9,448 nt of DNA from JBOHCT01 sp050699055 (GCA_050699055.1 JBOHCT010000170.1:1-9448), one strand, 5' to 3'. Positions 1 through 6,070 are shown, counted from the first letter of the stretch. Notes: generated by a model from the sequence alone, not told the origin. Numbers and translations are program-made.

Positions 1-1
1 G

Positions 2-85
2 CTCTACGAGTACTGCGGCGACATTCCGCCCGCGAGACTAGAGGAAGTTTACTATTGCAATCACGGTGGCAGTGAGGTAGCGTAG
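2..85 (+). pseudogene. IS3-family transposase OrfB, C-terminal fragment
   Basis: An open frame enters from the left edge and stops at TAG 83-85. It encodes about 27 residues beginning LYEYCGDIPPARLEEVYYC. The Y-CGDIPP-LE-YY pattern is the usual C-terminal end of IS3-family OrfB transposases, which follows the DDE catalytic core. Only the tail is visible, so the catalytic residues cannot be seen. The IS body may lie intact outside the window or be lost. An imperfect 6-bp inverted repeat (99-114) lies just downstream and could belong to the element end. The assignment rests on a short stretch of recognisable residues. Confidence 0.6.
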
Positions 86-98
86 TTTCCATCAAAGT

Positions 99-114
99 CG
101 AGTCTCCGGACTCG
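99..114. repeat. short inverted repeat near IS fragments
   Basis: CGAGTC and GACTCG form a 6-bp perfect inverted repeat with a 4-nt loop. It sits between the IS3 tail and the ISKra4 fragment. It could be a remnant of an IS terminal repeat or a weak hairpin; too short to decide. Confidence 0.25.
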
Positions 115-130
115 CCGGGGCGATTCAACG

Positions 131-697
131 GTGGCCGTGGACGCCAGGATGGCACAGGTGCAGCCCGCAGGCGGGGCAGGCGGGCAGGCAGAGGCAGCAG
201 ACCTGGAGGACGCGCTGTTCGGGCGGGTGCGCGAGCAGGCGGAGTGGATGATCAGCTGGGCGAGGTCCGGGCAGGCGCTGGCCCTGGAGCATGACCAGAT
301 CGAGGAGCGGGCGCTGGCGGACGGGTTCGAGCTGATGCGGGTGCTCACCGAGGCGCACATGGCGCTGCGGGCGGCCCGGGAGCAGCGGCGCGGCGACGTG
401 ACCGACGCGGACGGGGACGCCCGCACGGGCGCCGAGGACGGTCAGGAGCATACGAGGGTCATGATCTTCGGGCCGGTGCGCACCTCGCGGACCGCTTACC
501 GGCGGCGCGGCAAGGAGAACCTGTATCCGCAGGACGCGGAGCTGAACTGGGCGACGGCGCGTTCGTACTCGGCGGGGATCCTCAGGCGCGTGGCGCGGGC
601 TTCCGCGGTCGTGCCGTTTGAGCAGGCCGCGGCCCAGGTCAGCGCCGCTTTCCGCACTTGTGAGTACGGTTTTAGCTCCCCCATCCCTCGGCTTTGA
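131..697 (+). pseudogene. ISKra4-family transposase, N-terminal fragment
   Basis: The frame (GTG 131 or ATG 149) encodes the N-terminal part of an ISKra4-family transposase. Diagnostic stretches are ELMRVLTEAHMALRAAREQR, IFGPVRTSRTAYRRRGKENL and the PFEQAAAQVSA segment. Family members run to roughly 400-500 residues with a DDE-type catalytic core. Here homology stops after about residue 172 (near base 645), and the last ~16 residues before TGA 695-697 look unrelated. The break coincides with the left boundary of the DUF6788/DUF4277 element, which suggests that element, or a deletion it caused, truncated the gene. No catalytic core remains, so the protein should be inactive. The upstream interval 86-130 contains no gene. 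Confidence 0.75.
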
Positions 698-1010
698 TGA
701 TCGCTTGGATGGAGAGGGTCTCGAGTTCGCTGGTCAGGTCGCGTAGCTGGCGGTGGTCGTCGAACCAGGCCTGGTAGCGCGCGTGCTGGTCTCGGTTGAG
801 CATCTTGGTGACGGTCTTGCCGTCGATGGTGCGGGTCCACTGGGTGTATGGGCCGTGGCGTTGGGCGGGGTCGTTGGCGCAGCCGCAGCGTTGTTTGCCG
901 CAGCGCATCGTCCGTTCGGTGATGGTGCCGGGCAGGACGAAGCCCAGCTGCGCGAGGCGGGCGACGACGTCGCGCTGCTCGCGGCGGATGTCGGGGTCGA
1001 TGGCGGCCAC
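672..1010 (-). CDS. DUF6788 family protein, IS-associated
   Basis: A 112-residue protein starting at GTG 1010, with AAGGGA about 10 nt upstream. The central segment has MRCGKQRCGCAND, a cysteine cluster that may bind metal, followed by HGPY-QWTR-IDGKTVTK and a helical C-terminal part rich in Q, R and L. This is the pattern of the actinobacterial DUF6788 family, whose biochemical function I do not know. It is transcribed divergently from the truncated DUF4277 transposase, and a near-palindrome lies between them, so both are probably parts of one mobile element. A role as accessory or regulatory protein of the element is inference. The gene looks complete although its partner is broken. Confidence 0.65.
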   Translation of the reverse strand: MAAIDPDIRREQRDVVARLAQLGFVLPGTITERTMRCGKQRCGCANDPAQRHGPYTQWTRTIDGKTVTKMLNRDQHARYQAWFDDHRQLRDLTSELETLSIQAIIKAEGWGS

Positions 1011-1051
1011 GTCTTCTGTGTCCCTTGCGCGTGTCGGTCCACGAGTCGAGT

Positions 1052-1075
1052 TCTTTCAACGTATACGTTGGAAGA
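1052..1075. promoter_or_regulatory. 24-bp near-perfect palindrome between divergent IS genes
   Basis: The core CAACGTATACGTTG (1057-1070) is a perfect 14-bp palindrome. It extends on both sides (TCTT at 1052-1055, AAGA at 1072-1075) with one mismatched pair (1056/1071), giving 11 of 12 matching pairs. It lies in the divergent region between the DUF6788 gene and the DUF4277 transposase. A dimeric repressor operator covering both promoters is the simplest reading. No regulator is identified. Confidence 0.5.
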
Positions 1076-1097
1076 CATGGTTGCAAGGAGCGCCGCC

Positions 1098-1463
1098 ATG
1101 GCCGACACCGACCAGCTTCAGCTGCGCAGCCAGGTGCTGGGGCCTCTGCCGGTGATCAACCACTTCTGCGCCCGCCTCGGGCTGGATGAGCTGTTGGAGC
1201 GGTTCCTGCCCGATGACGACGCCCGGCTGCGGCTGGCACCGGCCAGGGTGGTCTCGGTGGTGGTGCGGAACCTGGTGATCGGCCGCGAACCGGTGTACGC
1301 CCTGGGCGAGTGGGCCGCGCCCTATGACCCGTGGCTGCTCGGCTTGGCCGACGCCGGCGACGTGGCCGCGCTCAACAGTCCTGGGTATCCCTGCGGGGGA
1401 CGCCCTGCGGGCGTGAAAATCGGGGTGGTTGCCCGCCGACGCCGGTTTCGCTTGCCGCTGTGA
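1098..1463 (+). pseudogene. DUF4277/IS1634-like transposase, truncated N-terminal fragment
   Basis: ATG 1098 is preceded by AAGGAG (1085-1090) at 7-nt spacing; ATG 1077 is an in-frame alternative without a clear ribosome site. The first ~92 residues match the N-terminal DUF4277 domain of IS4/IS1634-type transposases: LGPLPVINHFCARLGLDELL, then the LRLAPARVVSVVVRNLVIGR segment and YDPWLLGL. Full-length members exceed 450 residues and carry the DDE core downstream. Homology ends near base 1375, after the VAALN stretch, and the remaining ~29 residues to TGA 1461-1463 are junk translated through the junction with the TetR gene. The fragment cannot transpose by itself. Confidence 0.7.
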
Positions 1464-1773
1464 CGTAGACCCGCACGATCGCGGTTAGCTCGGCGACCGG
1501 GTCGCCGGCCACCGCTGCCTGCGCCTCGGCGACCTTGGACTCCAGCGACAGGTGGATGCCGCGGACGATCCTGTAGAGCAGCTCGTCCTTGGACGGGAAG
1601 TGGTTGTACAGGGCCCCTGGCGTGAGGCCGCAGGCGCGGGTGATCTCCCTGACACTGGTGGCGAGCATGCCCTGCCGGTAGAACAGGTCGATAGCCGCGT
1701 CGGCGAGCCGGCCGCCCTGATCGGACAAGCCAGCGGCACGCGGCCGGCCCGGATCGGCGGGGAGCGCGGTCAT
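1372..1773 (-). pseudogene. TetR/AcrR-family regulator, C-terminus replaced by IS scar
   Basis: ATG 1773 has GAGGG (1782-1786) 8 nt upstream, so it is preferred over ATG 1779. The N-terminal DNA-binding domain is intact: LADAAIDLFYRQG, then the helix-turn-helix TSVREITRACGLTPGALYNH and FPSKDELLYRIV, which is classic TetR. After about residue 105 (VAELTAIVRVYVT) the family's ligand-binding and dimerisation domain (normally another ~90-100 residues) is missing. The frame continues through ~26 low-complexity residues and stops at 1372-1374 inside the antisense of the truncated transposase. The gene faces away from the MFS transporter, the usual layout of a local repressor. Loss of the effector domain should abolish normal dimerisation and induction, so I call it a pseudogene. 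A short DNA-binding-only protein is possible. Confidence 0.7.
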
Positions 1774-1810
1774 GCTCATGGCCCTCAATCTGACCTGCGG
1801 GGCGTAACCC

Positions 1811-1840
1811 TTGACGTGTGTCCTAAGGCAAGCGTACGTT
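1811..1840 (+). promoter_or_regulatory. candidate promoter of the MFS gene
   Basis: TTGACG (1811-1816) and TACGTT (1835-1840) are separated by 18 nt, a housekeeping-type -35/-10 pair pointing to the MFS gene. The -10 overlaps an imperfect palindrome AAGCGTACGTTT (1830-1841, 5 of 6 pairs), so it could be a repressor site as well. No transcript data; pattern only. Confidence 0.35.
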
Positions 1841-1849
1841 TCCGCCATA

Positions 1850-1867
1850 TATAAACGATCATTCATA
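1850..1867. promoter_or_regulatory. candidate TetR-type operator
   Basis: TATAAACGATCATTCATA is an imperfect 18-bp palindrome with 7 of 9 matching pairs, in the AT-richest stretch of the window. It lies between the TetR fragment and the MFS gene, downstream of the candidate -10. Size and position fit a TetR-dimer operator. Assignment to the adjacent regulator is inference. Confidence 0.4.
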
Positions 1868-2001
1868 AGTTCCCTACTGCGACGAGCGGCTGCGCGTGTG
1901 GTCCCGCGACCTCCTGGGCGAGCTCGGCATCGACCGGTGCCCAGCAGAAGACCGACCCGCATCCCAAACAGGCGATCAACTTCCCTCCGCAGGAGTAGGA
2001 C

Positions 2002-3546
2002 ATGTCCAACGACGTGAGCGGCATCCGCCAGCACGGGCCTAGCGCTTCCCCGCCACTGGCATGGGTATGGCACCGGGACCTCGACCGGATCCCTGGCACC
2101 GGCGGCCGCACGTGGTTCCTCGCGGTGGTCGTCGCCGCCACGATCGCGCTGTACTACGTGGTCTACGAAGGCGGTGCCGTGTCGCCGCTGCTGCTCGCTC
2201 AATACCACATGCCCTTCACCTTCTACGTGTACATGGTCGTCATCGGCAATGCGGCCGGGGCGTTCGCCTCCCTGATCGGGGGGCTCGGGGATCGGATCGG
2301 CCGCGCCAACCTCGTCGTCTGGGGGCTGCTCGTCACCGGTGTCCTGCAGCTCGTCGTCGTCCCCCACATGCCGACGAAGGTCACCTTCGCCGTGGTCACG
2401 ATCGCGATCTACTTCGTCGAAGGGATCGTGCTGGTGGCCACGCCCGCGCTCATCCGCGACTTCTCGCCGCAGCTCGGCCGCGGCAAGGCGATGGGATTCT
2501 GGACGCTCGGGCCGGTGGCGGGCAGCCTGCTCGTCAGCGGGGTGACGGGAGGGGCGCTTCCGGTCTTCGGCACCTGGCAGAGCCAGTACGTCATCTCCGG
2601 GGCGGTCTGCCTGGGCGTGTGGCTGATCGCGCTTTTCGGCCTGCGGGAGCTGTCGCCGGAGCTGCGGTCGCAGCTGATGGTCAGCCAACGCGACCGTGCC
2701 CTCATCGAAGCCCGCGTCCGAGGCATCGACGTGCGCGCCGCGACCGCCAGCCCCTGGCGGCAGATGCTTCGGTGGAACATCGTCGGATCGGCGTTCGCCA
2801 TCAGCGTATTCCTGCTGATCTACTACGCGGCCGTCGGGTTCTTCACGCTGTACTTCACCACGATCTTCGGCCTGTCCACCGCGCAGGCAAACGGCATCAA
2901 CGCGGCGTTTTGGGCCGTCAACTGCGTGATTCTGGTCGTCGTCGGGATCGTGAGCGACCTGGTCCGGGTACGCAAGCCGTTCATGGTCCTCGGTGCCGCC
3001 CTCGCGATCGCGTCGCTGATCGCCTTCCTCACCCGCGCCACCCACCCGGACACCAGCTACGGCACGCTGATCCTGCTGACCTCGCTCATCGCCGCCGGCC
3101 TCGGTATCGCCTACGCACCGTGGATGGCCTCGTTCACCGAGACGGTGGAGGCACGCAACCCGGCCCTGATGGCGACCGGCCTAGCCGTGTGGGGCTGGAT
3201 CCTCCGGATCGTCATCGCGGTCTCCACGGCGCTGATCCCGGTCGTGGTGACGACCGTGTCGATCCTCGTCGAGGCACCTGCGGTGCTCGCCAAGGTGCCG
3301 AAGTCCGGCCCCGTTCCGCCGGCGCTTTCGGCCAGGGTCGCCGAGATCAAGGCAGCGGCGGCCGCGTCGCCCCACCAGTGGCAGATCTGGTGGTGGGTCT
3401 GCGTCGGCGGACTGGTGGTGTTCGTGCCCTTCATCTTCGGAATGACCGGCTACTGGCGCACCAGGTCCGCGCGGCGGGCCGCCGACGAACACGAGACTCG
3501 GGTCCAAGCCGAGCTCGCTAGGTACACAGCCGACGAGCAAGCGTAA
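2002..3546 (+). CDS. MFS transporter
   Basis: A 514-residue membrane protein. AGGAG (1991-1995) lies 6 nt before ATG 2002. After a ~35-residue cytoplasmic N-terminus it shows about twelve hydrophobic segments. The first follows RTWFLAVVVAATIALYYVVY. Major-facilitator motif A appears between helices 2 and 3 as GGLGDRIGR (about 93-101). A long central loop near residues 215-255 is rich in R, E and D (LSPELRSQ, SQRDRALIEARVRG). Before the final helix there is a proline/alanine-rich loop (KVPKSGPVPPALSARVAEIK) and then WQIWWWVCVGG. The fold implies proton-coupled transport of a small molecule. The substrate cannot be read from the sequence. The divergent TetR remnant suggests this pump or importer was once repressed locally and may now be derepressed. 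No other pathway gene is next to it. Confidence 0.85.
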   Translation: MSNDVSGIRQHGPSASPPLAWVWHRDLDRIPGTGGRTWFLAVVVAATIALYYVVYEGGAVSPLLLAQYHMPFTFYVYMVVIGNAAGAFASLIGGLGDRIGRANLVVWGLLVTGVLQLVVVPHMPTKVTFAVVTIAIYFVEGIVLVATPALIRDFSPQLGRGKAMGFWTLGPVAGSLLVSGVTGGALPVFGTWQSQYVISGAVCLGVWLIALFGLRELSPELRSQLMVSQRDRALIEARVRGIDVRAATASPWRQMLRWNIVGSAFAISVFLLIYYAAVGFFTLYFTTIFGLSTAQANGINAAFWAVNCVILVVVGIVSDLVRVRKPFMVLGAALAIASLIAFLTRATHPDTSYGTLILLTSLIAAGLGIAYAPWMASFTETVEARNPALMATGLAVWGWILRIVIAVSTALIPVVVTTVSILVEAPAVLAKVPKSGPVPPALSARVAEIKAAAAASPHQWQIWWWVCVGGLVVFVPFIFGMTGYWRTRSARRAADEHETRVQAELARYTADEQA

Positions 3547-3554
3547 ACGAAGCC

Positions 3555-3590
3555 GCCTCAGGGGCCGCCCGCGGATCGACCCCCGGAGGC
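3555..3590 (+). terminator. hairpin after the MFS gene
   Basis: GCCTC-A-GGGG (3555-3564) pairs with CCCC-G-GAGGC (3581-3590): 9 of 10 base pairs with one internal mismatch and a 16-nt loop, starting 8 nt after the stop codon. No T-run follows, as is common in high-GC actinomycetes. It sits between convergent genes and could act on both strands. Confidence 0.4.
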
Positions 3591-3710
3591 CGCCCCGACC
3601 TCGCCGATGGGGCCCACCCCGTTTCACTTACCGATCCGCCCATCCAGGGCCCTCGCGGTGGCCAGAGGTCCGGGGCCTTCGTCGCATGTCTCCGCAAGAG
3701 TCGACCGCGG

Positions 3711-3986
3711 CTATGCGGCGGTGGCGGGGTGGTCGGCGGGGGCGTGGTCGCCGTGCAGGACGTCTGGGTCGATGTCGGCGTCGTTCGGCCACACCAAGGT
3801 TCCCAGCTCTGGGTCAACTCGTACGGCGGCGATGTCCGCGTCGTCGTCGCGGATCTCCGCGAACATCGGTCCCCACAACAATGGAGCAAGGTCGACGTCG
3901 CGGACGAGGTCGTCGCTGAAGGACACGCGTACCCGACGGCCATAGAGGACTTCCACGGCTTGGACCCGAGCCGGCTTATCGATCAC
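3711..3986 (-). CDS. DUF2442 domain protein
   Basis: A 91-residue protein starting at GTG 3986, with AGGGA 8 nt upstream. The whole length matches the DUF2442 pattern: an N-terminal strand (VLYGRRVRVSFSDDLVRDVD), LAPLLWGPMFAEIRD in the middle, and the hallmark GTLVWPNDADIDPDVLHGD near the C-terminus. The family is small, cytoplasmic and uncharacterised, and is often encoded beside a DUF4160 protein in toxin-antitoxin-like pairs. No DUF4160 gene is visible on either side: upstream is only the decayed small ORF, and downstream is the convergent MFS gene. It therefore appears as an orphan. Molecular function unknown. Confidence 0.8.
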   Translation of the reverse strand: MIDKPARVQAVEVLYGRRVRVSFSDDLVRDVDLAPLLWGPMFAEIRDDDADIAAVRVDPELGTLVWPNDADIDPDVLHGDHAPADHPATAA

Positions 3987-4007
3987 ATGTGTGTCCCTGC
4001 CGTCCAG

Positions 4008-4232
4008 CTAGTCACCATGACGCGAAGCTAGCCGCGCGCCGGTCCTCGTAGCCGTGTCGCCACAGCACGTGCGGGTGGGTGTGTGGTAGGCGACATTGCC
4101 CTCCCGCCCGTACAGCTCTTCGGATGGTTCTGGGTACGGGTTCGCGGCGGGTGGCAGGCCCGCCTTGAACGCCTCACGTCCAGCGCAAAACTCGCACTCG
4201 GAGTCAGGGTCGACCCGCTCGCCTGCCGCCGG
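4008..4232 (-). pseudogene. remnant of a small CxxC / GREA-type ORF
   Basis: Immediately after the sortase stop codon, and in the same frame, the minus strand reads ~74 codons without a stop to TAG 4008-4010 but has no ATG, GTG or TTG start. From about base 4199 it encodes ECEFCAGREAFKAGLPPAAN followed by PYPEPSEELY. This resembles small actinobacterial proteins with a CxxC-GREA-AG-NPYP pattern, related in look to ribosome-modulation-factor-like domains. Shifting frame near 4065-4085 gives HVLWRHGYEDRRAASFASW and TGA at 4012-4014, a plausible C-terminus (W-GYE). Missing start plus apparent frameshift point to a decayed gene. Identification is by pattern only. A sequencing frameshift or readthrough from the sortase is the alternative. 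Confidence 0.35.
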
Positions 4233-4243
4233 TCAGCGGCGGC
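4225..4243 (-). terminator. hairpin over the sortase stop codon
   Basis: GCCGCCG and CGGCGGC form a perfect 7-bp stem with a 5-nt loop that contains the sortase TGA (4233-4235). It could terminate the CHRD-sortase transcript. No T-run follows, so the evidence is structural only. Confidence 0.35.
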
Positions 4244-5000
4244 GGACGGCGACCTGGTCGGCGTAGGCGACGATGTTGGACTGGTAGTGGCCGATGTCGT
4301 CGTTGAAGGCGCCGCCGCAGGTGATGAGCCGCAGGGCGGGGTGGTCGACGGGCCCGTAGACGGCGAGGGTCGGGAAGTCGTCCTTGGGGTACTGGCGGAC
4401 TTTGTCGACGGAGAACACGACGGTGGTGCCGTCGGCGCGCGCGACGCGGATCTTGTCGCCGGGGCGCAGCGCGCCGAGCTTGTAGAACACGGCGGGACCG
4501 TACTTCGCGGAGTCGACGTGGCCTTCGATGATGGCCGGACCGATCTGTCCGGGGTCGGCGGAACCTTTGTACCAAGCGGTCTTGGCGGCCCCTTCCTTGG
4601 TCAGCGGCGGCGCTTTGATGGCGCCGTCGGGCTTCTTACCGAGAGCGAGCACCGGGGCGCGCACGTCGATGGCCGGGATGGTGATCGATGTCGGGCGGGA
4701 GAAGTTCAGGGTGGCGGGCGCTTGCCGATGCCGGGAGCGCCCGCCACCCTTCCCCCCCTGACCGGACCGGCCTCCGTGCGACCCGGTGGGATGGGGGCCG
4801 GAGGGCTGCGCCGTCGGCGACGCTGCCGACGCGGCGGGGGCCCGCGGTGGCGGGGGTGGTGTCTGTTGCGCCGCCCCGGCCACCGCGACCAGTACGGCGC
4901 CGGTGATGCCGGCGATGCCGGTGATGCCGCAGGCCGCGGCGGCCACCACGCCCCTGTGGCTGCGGTGGCCGCCGCGTGTCTCACTGTTGCTGTCGCGCAC
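4233..5000 (-). CDS. class F-like sortase
   Basis: A membrane-anchored transpeptidase that would join a surface protein's C-terminal signal to the cell wall. GTG 5000 is chosen because GAGG lies 5 nt upstream, overlapping the stop of the CHRD gene; GTG 5027 would add nine residues and overlap that gene. Layout of the 255 residues: short basic cytoplasmic N-terminus, one transmembrane helix (about 18-42), a Pro/Gly/Ser-rich linker (about 46-95), and the sortase domain (about 98-255). Seen: SITIPAIDVRAPV, EGHVDS with catalytic His161, RPGDKIRV, and LRLITCGG with catalytic Cys228. Twelve residues after the Cys, where I recall many actinobacterial class F sortases having Arg (Y-R-D-N), this protein has Gln240 (HYQSNIV). 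The gene directly follows its likely substrate, the CHRD-like protein, in one operon. Confidence 0.9.
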   Translation of the reverse strand: MRDSNSETRGGHRSHRGVVAAAACGITGIAGITGAVLVAVAGAAQQTPPPPPRAPAASAASPTAQPSGPHPTGSHGGRSGQGGKGGGRSRHRQAPATLNFSRPTSITIPAIDVRAPVLALGKKPDGAIKAPPLTKEGAAKTAWYKGSADPGQIGPAIIEGHVDSAKYGPAVFYKLGALRPGDKIRVARADGTTVVFSVDKVRQYPKDDFPTLAVYGPVDHPALRLITCGGAFNDDIGHYQSNIVAYADQVAVRRR

Positions 5001-5007
5001 GGCTACC

Positions 5008-5784
5008 TCAGCTACGGGCGCCGACACGCCTGCGGTAGGCGATGGTGCCCAGGCCCGCGCCCGCGGCGATCACCAGCGCGCCGCCGACCGCGAACAGGCC
5101 GGCGTCCTCGGTGCCGGCGGTGGAACCGCCACCGGTCTGTACCCCACCGGCCGGCATCGCCGACACCGTGCCGCACATGGTCGGCGCGGTGGCCTCCAGC
5201 GGCAGGCTCTTGTCCAGCGGGCTCTTCCCGGCGTCCGTGTCGTACTTGCCGTTGCCGTTCGTGTCGATGCCGTGCACCACGATGACAGCGTTGCCGTTAC
5301 GGATCTGGCTCGCCACCGACGACGACACGGTGAACGTCCGCGCGTACGACTCGCTGCCGCCCGGCGCGGTCGGGAACCGCTTCACCGCGAGGGCGCTGTC
5401 CGGGCTGTGGTCGCCTTTGGTGGTCAGCGACTCCTTGATGGCGCCGTAGGCGGGCTGGCCCTCGACGGTGGAGACGACGCCGTCCCCGTTGCTGTCCGCC
5501 GAGCTGGTCGGGCACACGTGCTTCCCGCCGATGTGGATGTGCTGGGCATGTGGCATGCCCGCGACCAGTCCGTCGGCGTTGACCTTCACCGTGGCCTGGT
5601 CGCCGTTGAGCGTCACCCATGCCATGCCGCTGGCGCCGGAGTCGTTCACCTGGCTCAGCGTGGCCTGGAAGCTGTCACCCGAGGCCGCCGCCGCGGGCGA
5701 CGCCGTCGCCAGCATCGCCCCGGAGGCGAGCGCTGGCAGGCCCAGGGCGGCCAGCGGTGCCATCAGACGTGTCGATCTCTTCAT
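5008..5784 (-). CDS. secreted CHRD/SOD-like calcium-binding surface protein with sorting-like tail
   Basis: A 258-residue exported protein. ATG 5784 has GAAGGG 8 nt upstream. The signal peptide is MKRSTRL, then a hydrophobic core, with cleavage likely at SPAAAA-SG near residue 34. The mature part has a His cluster (HAQHIHIGG, about 79-87) like CHRD and Cu/Zn-SOD-like beta domains. Cys91 and Cys204 could form a disulfide. A perfect EF-hand loop pattern DSNGDGVVSTVE spans 97-108, and a second acidic Asp/Asn/Gly site DTNGNGKYD spans 174-182. The C-terminus carries MP-x-GG-x2-TGGGSTAG (210-224), ED (226-227), LF (230-231), a hydrophobic helix (about 229-249) and RRR (251-253). This is a three-part sorting-signal layout without LPxTG. 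The gene heads an operon with the sortase 7 nt downstream and has its own SigK-like promoter. Enzymatic activity is unknown; metal binding is inferred. Confidence 0.8.
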   Translation of the reverse strand: MKRSTRLMAPLAALGLPALASGAMLATASPAAAASGDSFQATLSQVNDSGASGMAWVTLNGDQATVKVNADGLVAGMPHAQHIHIGGKHVCPTSSADSNGDGVVSTVEGQPAYGAIKESLTTKGDHSPDSALAVKRFPTAPGGSESYARTFTVSSSVASQIRNGNAVIVVHGIDTNGNGKYDTDAGKSPLDKSLPLEATAPTMCGTVSAMPAGGVQTGGGSTAGTEDAGLFAVGGALVIAAGAGLGTIAYRRRVGARS

Positions 5785-5846
5785 TACGGGGACCCTTCTT
5801 GTTCGCTCCGCCGGTGCGCCATGCGGGACCGGCGCGTACACGCTGC

Positions 5847-5888
5847 ATTCGGCCCGAGGATGGGGAAGGATTGGTGTTGGTGCGGATC
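5847..5888 (-). promoter_or_regulatory. P1: SigK-like ECF promoter of the CHRD-sortase operon
   Basis: On the minus strand CCAATCC (5874-5868) and CCGAAT (5852-5847) are exactly 15 nt apart. This resembles the -35/-10 that I recall for mycobacterial SigK (CCATCC/CCGAAT). A further box GATCCGC (5888-5882), 7 nt upstream of the -35, recurs at the same spacing in P3. The -10 ends 62 nt before the start codon at 5784. Confidence 0.7.
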
Positions 5889-5944
5889 CTTTCCATATGC
5901 GTCGACCCGGTACCCGCGTACCCAGGGAGTTCGGAGGGCGCGGG

Positions 5945-5972
5945 CCAATCCGCGGCGCGTCCGGCCCCGAAT
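5945..5972 (+). promoter_or_regulatory. P2: SigK-like autoregulatory promoter of the sigma/anti-sigma operon
   Basis: CCAATCC (5945-5951), a 15-nt spacer and CCGAAT (5967-5972) repeat the P1 and P3 elements exactly on the plus strand. The -10 lies about 98 nt before ATG 6071. The GATCCGC upstream box seen in P1 and P3 is absent. An ECF sigma factor directing its own operon is common in the family. Confidence 0.7.
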
Positions 5973-6018
5973 ACAGGGCGTGGGATAAGCGAGCCGCCCG
6001 GCAAGGAGACGCCTTCCC

Positions 6019-6060
6019 GTGCCTGTACCTACCGCGGACGCGGACCGTGGCACATCGTGA
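6019..6060 (+). CDS. possible leader peptide ORF before the sigma gene
   Basis: AAGGAG (6003-6008) lies 10 nt before GTG 6019, which opens a 13-codon frame (MPVPTADADRGTS) ending at TGA 6058-6060, 10 nt before the sigma factor's ATG. It falls inside the predicted leader of transcript P2. Its ribosome site looks better than that of the sigma gene (GGGAG, 4-nt spacing), so translational coupling is conceivable. It could equally be chance. Confidence 0.25.
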   Translation: MPVPTADADRGTS

Positions 6061-6070
6061 CGGGAGCCCT

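Noticed and set aside
1389..1411. CCCTGCGGG repeated twice with 14-bp period at the IS/TetR junction
   Set aside because: Only two copies. It may be a scar of recombination but is too short to call a repeat array or an attachment site.
1774..3045. Long minus-strand open frame antisense to the MFS gene, continuous with the TetR frame
   Set aside because: Arg/Asp/Gly-rich shadow translation typical of GC-rich third-position bias. The plus-strand MFS reading has membrane helices and motif A; only the TetR part from 1773 downward is real.
5182..5204. LPLEATAP in the CHRD-like protein as an LPxT sorting motif
   Set aside because: It is not LPxTG, lies before the last cysteine (Cys204), and is ~30 residues away from the hydrophobic helix. 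The MP/TGGGSTAG segment adjoins the helix instead.
5544..5560. Perfect GGGCATG/CATGCCC hairpin inside the CHRD-like gene
   Set aside because: It lies in the middle of coding sequence for the conserved GMPHAQ stretch, with no sign of a regulatory or terminator role.
5468..6070. Upstream extension of the sigma factor frame
   Set aside because: It is antisense to the CHRD-like gene and crosses the P1/P2 promoters. The ECF family needs no such extension.
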